From Verrucomicrobiota bacterium (GTDB taxonomy: Bacteria; Verrucomicrobiota; Verrucomicrobiae; Chthoniobacterales; UBA10450): a stretch of 11,943 nucleotides of DNA. The DNA lies in the NCBI GenBank assembly GCA_003219495.1, contig QHOZ01000165.1, positions 1 to 11,943 of the forward strand, in the 5' to 3' direction. Below are positions 6,282 to 11,943 of the stretch, piece after piece. Below the pieces are notes generated by a model, which ran no database searches, had not been told where the DNA came from, and was given only the letters and a program-made list of their open reading frames with translations. Every line of letters begins with the position of its first letter. Within the stretch, counting starts at the first letter, position 1. The position numbers and the translations under genes are program-made.

Positions 6282-7307
6282 ATGGAGGCAGCCTTTTATC
6301 AATCAGACACTGATCAGCCGCATCCCGGCCGCGCTCGAGCTATCCTCAAAGCGCATCCGGAGATTCGCGAATTGATGGTGCGCAATCCTTGGACCGCGCT
6401 CCTCGCATTTTCGATCGTTGTCGCCCAGACGGGAATCGCTTTTGGAATGGGCAAGCTCGGCTTTCATTATTGGTGGCTTAGTTTGTTGCTCGCTTATTTT
6501 ATCGGCGCGTTCGCGAATCACGCCAACTACGTCATCATTCATGACGCGACGCACAATCTCATTTTTCGCCGGCAAAATTGGAACATCTTCGTCGCGATCC
6601 TGGCCGACCTGCCCAATCTCACGCCCGGCGCGATGGGCTTTCGCGTTTATCATTTGAAACATCATTCGCACCAGGGCGATTACGAGCACGATGCCGACCT
6701 GGCCAATCATTGGGAGGCGCGCCTTGTCGGCAACGCGTGGTATCGCAAAGCGATTTGGTTGATGCTCTTTCCGTTTTTCCAGCTAACGCGGCCACCGCGG
6801 TTGAAGGCGATCACAATGTGGGATCGCTGGCTCTTTTTGAATCTCGCTTGCTCGATTGCGTACGATGTCGCGATCGTGTGGCTCTGCGGCTGGGCGGGAT
6901 TCTTTTATCTCGCGCTTTCGTTTTTGTTTTCCGTCGGACTGCATCCGGTCGGCGCGCGCTGGGTCCAGGAACATTATACCTACGAGTTCGATCAGGAGAC
7001 GACGAGTTACTACGGCCCGATCAATCGCCTCGCCTTGAATATGGGCTATCACAACGAGCACCACGATTTGCCGTCGATTCCCTGGAATAATCTTCCGAAA
7101 CTGCGCGCGCTCGCGCCGGAATATTACAACAATTTGAAGTTTCACTCCTCGTGGACGCGTTTGCTCTTCCAGTTCATTTTCGACCGTCGCTACACATTGT
7201 ATTCGCGCATCGAGCGAATGAGAGAACGTGAGCGCGAGACGCAGCCCGCCCCGGCAAGCGATCCAACTCGCGGCCTGAACATGAGCACCCGGCCGATCAG
7301 CTTTTAG
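6282..7307 (+). CDS. Sphingolipid delta-4 desaturase (DES1/DEGS) homologue
   Basis: A 341-residue membrane di-iron desaturase. The known eukaryotic enzyme puts a 4,5-trans double bond into dihydroceramide, using O2 and reduced cytochrome b5. The resemblance to DEGS extends well beyond the His boxes. N-terminal TDQPHPGRARAILKAHPEI (10-28) matches the DEGS opening Y-T-D-Q-P-H-x-x-R. Then HDATHN (87-92), YHLKHHSHQG (123-132), LHPVGARWVQEHY (220-232), QETTSYYGPIN (238-248) and GYHNEHHDLPSIPWNNLP (255-272) follow the DEGS order. Membrane helices flank the boxes. The frame is open from a TTG overlapping the glycosyltransferase stop (6219). I chose the ATG at 6282 because it puts the TDQPH motif at the N-terminus as in DEGS, though it lacks a good ribosome site. 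The last 30 residues, Arg/Glu then Pro-rich, exceed the usual length of about 323. The hydroxylase starts four bases downstream. A plain acyl-lipid desaturase is the alternative. Confidence 0.9.
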   Translation: MEAAFYQSDTDQPHPGRARAILKAHPEIRELMVRNPWTALLAFSIVVAQTGIAFGMGKLGFHYWWLSLLLAYFIGAFANHANYVIIHDATHNLIFRRQNWNIFVAILADLPNLTPGAMGFRVYHLKHHSHQGDYEHDADLANHWEARLVGNAWYRKAIWLMLFPFFQLTRPPRLKAITMWDRWLFLNLACSIAYDVAIVWLCGWAGFFYLALSFLFSVGLHPVGARWVQEHYTYEFDQETTSYYGPINRLALNMGYHNEHHDLPSIPWNNLPKLRALAPEYYNNLKFHSSWTRLLFQFIFDRRYTLYSRIERMRERERETQPAPASDPTRGLNMSTRPISF

Positions 7308-7311
7308 TTTT

Positions 7312-7923
7312 ATGGCGCAGCTTTACGTTTCCAACAAAGACGAAAGCGTTCGGATGTTCAAAAGCGATTTCGTCGAATTTTTCTCTCGCGTGCATCCCGC
7401 CATGCCGCTGGTTATTTATTTGCCGCTCATCGCCGCGAGTCTTTATTTCGCGTTCGCACACGAGGGATTGTCGATCTTAGCAATCGTCCTGTTATTTGCG
7501 TTCGGGATCGCGATTTGGACTCTGTTCGAATACGTGATTCATCGTTACGCCTTTCATTACGAACCAAGCAGCAACATTGGAAAACAATTCCATTTCATCG
7601 TTCACGGCGTTCATCACGATTATCCGAACGACGGCAGACGACTCGTTATGCCGCCGGTGATTAGCATTCCGCTGGCAATCTTATTCTATGCGCTGTTCGT
7701 TTTACTCTTCGGAGCAGCTGCGCCTGCGGTCTGGGCCGGCCTGGTCGCGGGCTACGTCTGTTACGATTCCATGCATTACGCGATCCACCATTTTCCTATG
7801 AAAAGCGGGGTTTTGAACCGGTTGAAACAGCATCATTTGCGTCATCACTATCACGACGACCATACCGGTTACGGGGTCAGTTCGCCCCTCTGGGACTACA
7901 TTTTCCGGACAAACCGCCGGTAG
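7312..7923 (+). CDS. Fatty acid 2-hydroxylase (FA2H/Scs7-like), di-iron membrane enzyme
   Basis: A 203-residue fatty acid hydroxylase superfamily protein, expected to add an alpha (C2) hydroxyl to the N-acyl chain of ceramides. The order of features follows eukaryotic FA2H: WTLFEYVIHRYAFHYEPSS (69-87), HFIVHGVHHDYPNDGRRLV (94-112), YDSMHYAIHH (151-160), LKQHHLRHHYHDD (171-183) and GVSSPLWDYIFRT (188-200). The HG-x-HH-x-x-P-x-D-x-x-RLV-x-PP pattern favours FA2H over sterol desaturases or carotenoid hydroxylases. Four hydrophobic segments fit two pairs of membrane helices. The cytochrome b5 domain of animal and fungal enzymes is absent, so a separate electron donor is needed. The start is the ATG at 7312, four bases after the desaturase stop; a second ATG at codon 15 is possible. 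Acting on the sphingoid base (Sur2-like C4 hydroxylation) is a less likely alternative. Confidence 0.88.
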   Translation: MAQLYVSNKDESVRMFKSDFVEFFSRVHPAMPLVIYLPLIAASLYFAFAHEGLSILAIVLLFAFGIAIWTLFEYVIHRYAFHYEPSSNIGKQFHFIVHGVHHDYPNDGRRLVMPPVISIPLAILFYALFVLLFGAAAPAVWAGLVAGYVCYDSMHYAIHHFPMKSGVLNRLKQHHLRHHYHDDHTGYGVSSPLWDYIFRTNRR

Positions 7924-8030
7924 GACGTGGTCTAGGGCCCGCACTTAGACCTTGTCGCCGCCAAAGCGCATCAGTAAGCTAGATGCCCCGATATGGAACT
8001 CGTCCCTAAGGCGACGATTCCCATAAGGAA
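7924..8030 (+). promoter_or_regulatory. Leader of the SPT gene: ribosome site and possible weak promoter
   Basis: This is the longest non-coding gap inside the lipid locus. TAAGGAA immediately before the ATG at 8031 is a fair ribosome binding site, better than at the neighbouring genes. TTGTCG (7952-7957) and TAAGCT (7975-7980), 17 bases apart, could be a weak sigma-70-type promoter. GTCGCC (7954-7959) and GGCGAC (8010-8015) are complementary and could pair in an RNA leader. The gap may give SPT and the genes after it their own control. Confidence 0.35.
7929..7951 (+). terminator. Hairpin after the hydroxylase gene (weak terminator or attenuator)
   Basis: GGTCTAGG (7929-7936) pairs with CTTAGACC (7944-7951), giving an eight-pair stem with one G-U pair and a seven-base loop. 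It starts six bases after the hydroxylase stop. It is followed by TTGT rather than a T run, so full intrinsic termination is doubtful; transcript trimming or partial attenuation is as likely. Confidence 0.35.
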
Positions 8031-9338
8031 ATGAACAAAGACCCTGCAAAACTCAGTCTGAGCAATTTCATCGCGGGCGAAAGCCGCGATCCGTTGGAAG
8101 CTCCGCCAACCTTTACCCGCTGGATGCAGGCCGGCGCATTCGCAGTTGAACTCTACGAGCCCGAGCTTCTCGCCAGCGCCGACGCGCGCACAACCATCGA
8201 TTACAACGGCCGGCCGCGCTCGGTCATTAATCTCTGTTCCTACAATTATCTCGGCCTCGCCAATCATCCCGAGGTCGTAGCGGCCGCTCACGAGGCGCTG
8301 AAAACACACGGGCTCGGCGCGTGCGGTTCCCCAATGCTCTCGGGGATGACAGATCTTCATCGCGAGCTTGAACGACAGGTGGCAGAATTTCTCAATCGCG
8401 AAGATGCAATGCTTTTCAATAGCGGATTCGGCGGCGCACTCGGCACGATCTCGGGTCTGCTTCGCAAGAACGATGTCGCTATTCTCGATAATCGATCCCA
8501 CTTAAGTCTGCGCGACGGCGCAGTCCTTTCGCGTTGTCGCACCGAAAAATTTGAGCACAACGATCCCGCTTCGCTCGATGCCGCGCTAAGGCGTCATGCC
8601 GGACGGCGTCAGCTCGTCATCGTGGAAGGAATTTATTCCATGGACGGCGATTTCGGAAATTTGAACGAGCTGATCGATGTCGCGGACGCGCATGGCGCTC
8701 GCGTCTTTGTCGATGAAGCGCACTCGATCCTCGGATGCGGAGAGAACGGTCGCGGCGCGGCCGAGAAATTTGGAGTGGATGACCGCGTGCCTCTCGTCTA
8801 CGGCACATTTTCAAAAGCGTTCGGCGCGCTCGGCGGATTTGTCGCGGGCTCGAAGGAGACGTTGCGCTATCTCCGATTCTACGCGCATCCGTATGTTTAC
8901 TCGTGCGCGCTGCCGCCGGTTGTTGTGGCCGGAATTCTTAAAGCGCTCGAGATCGGACGACGCCAACCCGAATTGCGCACGCGACTTTGGGAGAATGCGC
9001 ATTACTTCCATGAAAAACTTCGCGAGCTCGGGATCGATACCGGAAGATCGACAACTTACATAATGCCGATCGTGATCGGCGACCGCGAACGGATGTATCG
9101 GCTTTGTCACGAATTGAGGCGGCGTGGATTGTGGGTCGCGCCCGTCGATTATCCGGCGGTGCCGCAAAACAAGATCTGCTTCCGCGCTTGCGTCACCGCC
9201 AATCACACGCGGGCCGATCTCGACGAAGCGCTCAACATTCTCGAGGACACGCTGCGGGGCGCGGAATCGAAAATGAAATCCGCCGCCTTCCGGTTGCGCT
9301 GCAAGATGTCTGAGCTGGCGCTCAGAATGACTTCTTGA
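8031..9338 (+). CDS. spt: Alpha-oxoamine synthase, probable serine palmitoyltransferase
   Basis: A 435-residue PLP enzyme of the family that contains serine palmitoyltransferase (SPT), BioF, KBL and ALA synthase. SPT condenses serine with an acyl thioester to 3-ketosphinganine in the cytoplasm, the committed step of sphingolipid synthesis. Visible features are NLCSYNYLGLANHP near 67-80, GSPMLSGMTDLHRELE (about 99-114), His157 in DNRSHLSLRDG (PLP ring stacking), VEGIYSMDGD, Asp228 and His231 in FVDEAHS, and the Schiff-base Lys262 in GTFSKAFGALGG. Length agrees with the soluble homodimeric bacterial SPT (about 420). The last 25 residues form a basic, possibly amphipathic helix that may touch the membrane. 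The ATG has TAAGGAA just upstream. The stop overlaps the next start in TGATG. Family placement is firm. The SPT call over BioF/KBL rests on the desaturase, hydroxylase and CDP-alcohol neighbours and on the absence of biotin genes. Confidence 0.85.
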   Translation: MNKDPAKLSLSNFIAGESRDPLEAPPTFTRWMQAGAFAVELYEPELLASADARTTIDYNGRPRSVINLCSYNYLGLANHPEVVAAAHEALKTHGLGACGSPMLSGMTDLHRELERQVAEFLNREDAMLFNSGFGGALGTISGLLRKNDVAILDNRSHLSLRDGAVLSRCRTEKFEHNDPASLDAALRRHAGRRQLVIVEGIYSMDGDFGNLNELIDVADAHGARVFVDEAHSILGCGENGRGAAEKFGVDDRVPLVYGTFSKAFGALGGFVAGSKETLRYLRFYAHPYVYSCALPPVVVAGILKALEIGRRQPELRTRLWENAHYFHEKLRELGIDTGRSTTYIMPIVIGDRERMYRLCHELRRRGLWVAPVDYPAVPQNKICFRACVTANHTRADLDEALNILEDTLRGAESKMKSAAFRLRCKMSELALRMTS

Positions 9339-10276
9339 TGGGTGCGCAGCTTGCGCAACCGCCCGCCGTCGAGACCACCTACAAGGTGCGCGAGGCCGAG
9401 GGCATCCTCGACGTTTACTTTTATCGCAAGCTTGGTTTCCAGCTTGCGAAGTTTTTCGCGAAACTCGGAATGTCACCGATCGGAGTCACGCTTCTCGGTG
9501 GCGTGTTCGGAATTTTTGCCGGCCATCTTTATTTCTATCGCAGCCTAACGATAAACATCGCCGGCATGGTGCTCCATGTCTGCGCCAACTTGTTGGACAA
9601 TGCGGACGGGCAGCTCGCGCGTTTAACTGGGCGCCAAAGTCGCGAAGGCCGAATCATCGATAGCGTGGTCGATCATTTGATCTTCACGAGCATTTACCTG
9701 CATCTCACGCTCCGCTGTTTGTCTGAGGGGGCATCTCCACTGATCTGGCTGGTCGCGTTGGTCGCTGCGAGGAGTCACGGCGCGCAGGGCGGAGCGGCTG
9801 ATTACTATCGGAATGCCTACCTTTATTTTGTGAACGGTAGATCGCGCGGCGACTTCGACTCGTCTTCGGCACTCGAATCGGAGTATCGGGCGCTTTCCTG
9901 GCGCGAGGGACCGTGGCAAAAATTTCTGCTCGTGATGTATCTCAGCTTCACGCGTCAGCAGGAAATGATATCCCCGGCGTTGAAAAAGTTTCGGGACGCG
10001 GTTGACCGAACCTTTCAGGATCGCATTCCCGACTGGTTCACGTCGCAATATCGAAATGCGGCGCAACCGGCCTTCAAATTTTGGGGAGTGCTAATGACGA
10101 ACACCCGCATGCTTTTTCTTTTTGCGGTCTTGCTAGTCGATCGGGTTGCCTGGTTTTTTTGGCTCGAGATTACGGTATTCAACCTGGTGCTCGTCTATCT
10201 GCTTTATCGGCAACGAAACATGTGCCGCTTTCTTTTCGAAATGATGAGGCAGCCGCGGCAGTCGCAGCTGGATTGA
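9338..10276 (+). CDS. CDP-alcohol phosphotransferase, candidate sphingolipid or phospholipid headgroup enzyme
   Basis: A 312-residue integral membrane enzyme. The complete family signature D-x-x-D-G-x-x-A-R-(8)-G-x-x-x-D-x-x-x-D is present: Asp87, Asp90, Gly91, Ala94, Arg95, Gly104, Asp108 and Asp112, at 9596-9673. It transfers a phospho-alcohol between CDP and a hydroxyl acceptor at the cytoplasmic face. Hydrophobic helices precede the signature (about 48-70) and follow it (113-137, 240-290). A long soluble loop of roughly 100 residues (about 140-240) sits in the middle, making it longer than PgsA or PssA (about 180-250). The ATG at 9338 shares its A with the SPT stop (TGATG). The TGA stop is two bases before the next start. 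Co-translation with SPT suggests it builds a ceramide headgroup, but the substrate (inositol phosphate, glycerol phosphate, serine or ceramide) cannot be read. Confidence 0.88.
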   Translation: MGAQLAQPPAVETTYKVREAEGILDVYFYRKLGFQLAKFFAKLGMSPIGVTLLGGVFGIFAGHLYFYRSLTINIAGMVLHVCANLLDNADGQLARLTGRQSREGRIIDSVVDHLIFTSIYLHLTLRCLSEGASPLIWLVALVAARSHGAQGGAADYYRNAYLYFVNGRSRGDFDSSSALESEYRALSWREGPWQKFLLVMYLSFTRQQEMISPALKKFRDAVDRTFQDRIPDWFTSQYRNAAQPAFKFWGVLMTNTRMLFLFAVLLVDRVAWFFWLEITVFNLVLVYLLYRQRNMCRFLFEMMRQPRQSQLD

Positions 10277-10278
10277 GC

Positions 10279-11412
10279 GTGTCACGGATCGAGATTTCGC
10301 AAGTCAGGTCGCGCCAGGATCTCAACGCGCTCATCAAATTTCCATGGCAAATCTACCGCAACGATCTCGCCTGGGTTCCGCCGCTCATCATCGAGCGGAA
10401 AGCGTTTCTCGATCGCAAACGCCATCCGTTCTACGAGCACGGTGACGCGGAGTTATTTCTCGCACGACGCGACGGCGAGATCGTCGGCCGGATCATGGCG
10501 AGCGACGATCCGAATTATAACGCGCTCCATCAATCAAACGTTGGTTGCTTCGGATTATTTGAATCGATCGATGATGTCGATGTTGCGAAAGCGTTGCTCC
10601 ATGCCGCAGGCGATTGGCTGCGATCTCGTGGGCGCGCGCAAGTCATGGGGCCGATCGATTATTCGACAAACTATGTGTGCGGTTTGTTGGTCGACGGATT
10701 CGAACATCCGCCAACCATCTTGACCGCGCACAATCCTCCTTATTATGCGCGGCTGATCGAAGCGTCGGGCTTTGTGAAGGAAGTAGATTGGTATGCGTGG
10801 TGGTTCGATCCCAAGGGTGCGCCAATTTCGCGATTGCAGCGCCTCGTGAAGGCGCGAGCGCAAAAAACTTCGGTGAAGATTCGACAGATCGATCTTCGAG
10901 ATCTCGCAAGCGAAAGTCAGCGCCTCGCCACCGTGTTCAACGAAGCGTGGAAAAACAATTGGGGCTTCGTGCCGTTCACGGCGGCGGAATCGGCGCACAT
11001 GGCGAAAGAGATGCGCCCGCTCATCGATCCGCGAATGACATTAATCGCCGAGATCGACAACGAACCGGTGGCATTCGTGATTTGCGTTCCCGACATCAAC
11101 GTTGCGATCAAACACGTGGATGGCCGCCTCACACGTTTTGGTTTGCCAATCGGCTTGCTCAAATTGCTTTGGCATCGCCGCAAAATTCGCAAAGCGCGCT
11201 TTGTCGCGCTCGGCGTCGTGGAAAAATATCGTCGCGCAGCAATCGGCGAAACGCTGGTACTGCAGGTGTTGGAAGACGGCGGGCGCCGCGGATTTGCTGG
11301 AGAACTGAGCATGACTTTGGAAGGCAACTTGCTGATAAATCGCTTCATCGAATCACTGGGCGCCTCGAAATACAAAACCTACCGGATCTATCGCCGATCC
11401 CTTGCTCAATGA
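10279..11412 (+). CDS. GNAT-fold acyltransferase, candidate bacterial ceramide synthase (bCerS-like)
   Basis: A 377-residue soluble-looking protein. The N-terminal half has a signature I associate with a bacterial family often labelled N-acetyltransferase: LIKFPWQIYRNDLAWVPPL (18-36), HPFYEHGDAELFLARRDG (49-66), IVGRIMA (68-74), GCFGLFESIDD (89-99) and HNPPYYARLIEASGFVKE (151-168). The C-terminal half is a GNAT domain, with ALGVVEKYRRAAIGETLVLQ (310-329) as the acyl-CoA loop and FIESLGASKYKTYRIYRR (356-373) at the end. The Caulobacter ceramide synthase was, as I recall, reported as a protein of this general type, so N-acylation of the sphingoid base is a reasonable proposal next to SPT. The frame is open further upstream inside the preceding gene. 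I chose the GTG at 10279, just after that gene's stop; a TTG at 10273 overlapping the stop is an alternative. The stop overlaps the next ATG (ATGA). Confidence 0.75.
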   Translation: MSRIEISQVRSRQDLNALIKFPWQIYRNDLAWVPPLIIERKAFLDRKRHPFYEHGDAELFLARRDGEIVGRIMASDDPNYNALHQSNVGCFGLFESIDDVDVAKALLHAAGDWLRSRGRAQVMGPIDYSTNYVCGLLVDGFEHPPTILTAHNPPYYARLIEASGFVKEVDWYAWWFDPKGAPISRLQRLVKARAQKTSVKIRQIDLRDLASESQRLATVFNEAWKNNWGFVPFTAAESAHMAKEMRPLIDPRMTLIAEIDNEPVAFVICVPDINVAIKHVDGRLTRFGLPIGLLKLLWHRRKIRKARFVALGVVEKYRRAAIGETLVLQVLEDGGRRGFAGELSMTLEGNLLINRFIESLGASKYKTYRIYRRSLAQ

Positions 11413-11943
11413 ATCCTAACTTCGATCACGTCGTTATTTTGGCGGATCAATCGGCGAAGTGGCGAATCGCGGGCCTCCCGCAGTTGGATCGGCTGGTTTT
11501 GGCGCTCGATGAATTCGCGACGTCCATTTCGAGCCAGCGTAAGATCGACATCTTCATTTTTTGGCGGCCCGGAATTCCAATCGAGCAACGCTGGCGTCCC
11601 GAACATCCGCGATTGAGCCGTTGCAACTTTATAGACGGACTCGTCGTGGGCGGACGCGAGCGCGTGTTCAATACGCGCCTGTTCGTTAAACGCCACGGGC
11701 TCGAACATTTCATGGACGACTCCATTCCACTCGAAAATGACGCCACGATTGGCGACGAATCGGCAGTCTGGGAAAAACTGTGGCAGCGATTTGAAAATGC
11801 CTGCGCAAATTCGGCAGCCGGGCGAAAAAGCGATGCCTGGCAATATCTTGCCGACTCTGGCGACAATGCCACTGCCGAGCGCTGGCTCCTTCGCGATAGC
11901 GGCAAAGCGCGTGACGGTTTCATTTCCCGCTACTTGAACCGTC
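11409..11943 (+). CDS. CDP-alcohol phosphotransferase with N-terminal accessory domain (3' end outside window)
   Basis: An open frame from the ATG at 11409 runs 178 codons to the window edge without a stop. The ATG overlaps the stop of the acyltransferase by four bases. The first 40 residues (VVILADQSAKWRIAGLPQLD, then RLVLALDEFA) echo the start of a nucleotidyltransferase-like fold with its G-x-P-x-L-x-R-L segment, but without the usual GxGxR loop. The last visible stretch, LRDSGKARDGFISRYLNR (about 160-178), matches the K-x-x-DG-x-x-S-R-x-x-N-R lead-in found just before the first membrane helix of CDP-alcohol phosphotransferases of the inositol-phosphate/DIPPS-type. I therefore expect the D-x-x-D-G-x-x-A-R signature beyond the window. 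This would be the second such enzyme in the locus. The family call depends on about 18 residues and needs the rest of the gene. Confidence 0.6.
   Translation, partial: MNPNFDHVVILADQSAKWRIAGLPQLDRLVLALDEFATSISSQRKIDIFIFWRPGIPIEQRWRPEHPRLSRCNFIDGLVVGGRERVFNTRLFVKRHGLEHFMDDSIPLENDATIGDESAVWEKLWQRFENACANSAAGRKSDAWQYLADSGDNATAERWLLRDSGKARDGFISRYLNR

Noticed and set aside
8031..9338. Assignment of the PLP enzyme to biotin synthesis (BioF) or threonine breakdown (KBL)
   Set aside because: The family alone permits it, but no biotin or threonine dehydrogenase gene is adjacent and every close neighbour belongs to lipid, mainly sphingolipid-type, chemistry.
10081..10278. N-terminal extension of the GNAT protein into the preceding gene
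   Set aside because: The extra 66 residues are out of frame with, and overlap, the conserved C-terminal membrane helix of the CDP-alcohol enzyme. The GTG just after its stop gives the expected family length.
1..11943. CRISPR array, insertion sequence or prophage
   Set aside because: No regularly spaced repeats, transposase motifs, terminal inverted repeats or phage genes were seen.

Overview
This window reads as chromosomal DNA of a Gram-negative bacterium with moderately high GC. A Kdo transferase gene (waaA) implies an LPS-type outer membrane. The gene style, the rhomboid with a helical C-terminal tail and the mix of lipid genes look most like Verrucomicrobiota (Chthoniobacter/Spartobacteria-type) or a neighbouring phylum. 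That assignment is an impression from protein sequence only. No insertion sequence, phage gene, plasmid function or CRISPR array was seen.

Left arm, minus strand (1-1913): a DagK/YegS-type lipid kinase, then a rhomboid-family membrane protein whose catalytic histidine appears to be missing, then the first 60 codons of an unrecognised gene that leaves the window. A 49-bp divergent gap (1914-1962) separates this group from the plus-strand genes.

Centre, plus strand (1963-5374): three genes that overlap stop-to-start. They are an AsmA-like membrane-anchored protein, the 16S rRNA methyltransferase RsmD and the Kdo transferase WaaA. A complete tRNA-Glu(UUC) with an encoded CCA follows.

Right arm, plus strand (5515-11943): a lipid-modification locus starting 13 bases after the tRNA. 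Its order is a DPM1-like GT2 glycosyltransferase, a sphingolipid delta-4 desaturase homologue, an FA2H/Scs7-like fatty acid 2-hydroxylase, an alpha-oxoamine synthase that fits serine palmitoyltransferase, a CDP-alcohol phosphotransferase, a GNAT-fold acyltransferase that is a candidate bacterial ceramide synthase, and the start of a second CDP-alcohol phosphotransferase gene cut by the window end. The last four genes overlap or nearly touch.

The genes fit one pathway. SPT condenses serine with an acyl thioester, the GNAT protein N-acylates the base, the desaturase adds a 4,5-trans double bond, the hydroxylase makes a 2-hydroxy acyl chain, and the CDP-alcohol enzymes add a phospho-headgroup. 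That would give eukaryote-like (delta-4-unsaturated, alpha-hydroxylated) phosphosphingolipids in a bacterium. This is the most interesting content of the window. The pathway is inferred from family resemblance and gene order; the 3-ketosphinganine (or 3-oxoceramide) reductase is not in the window.
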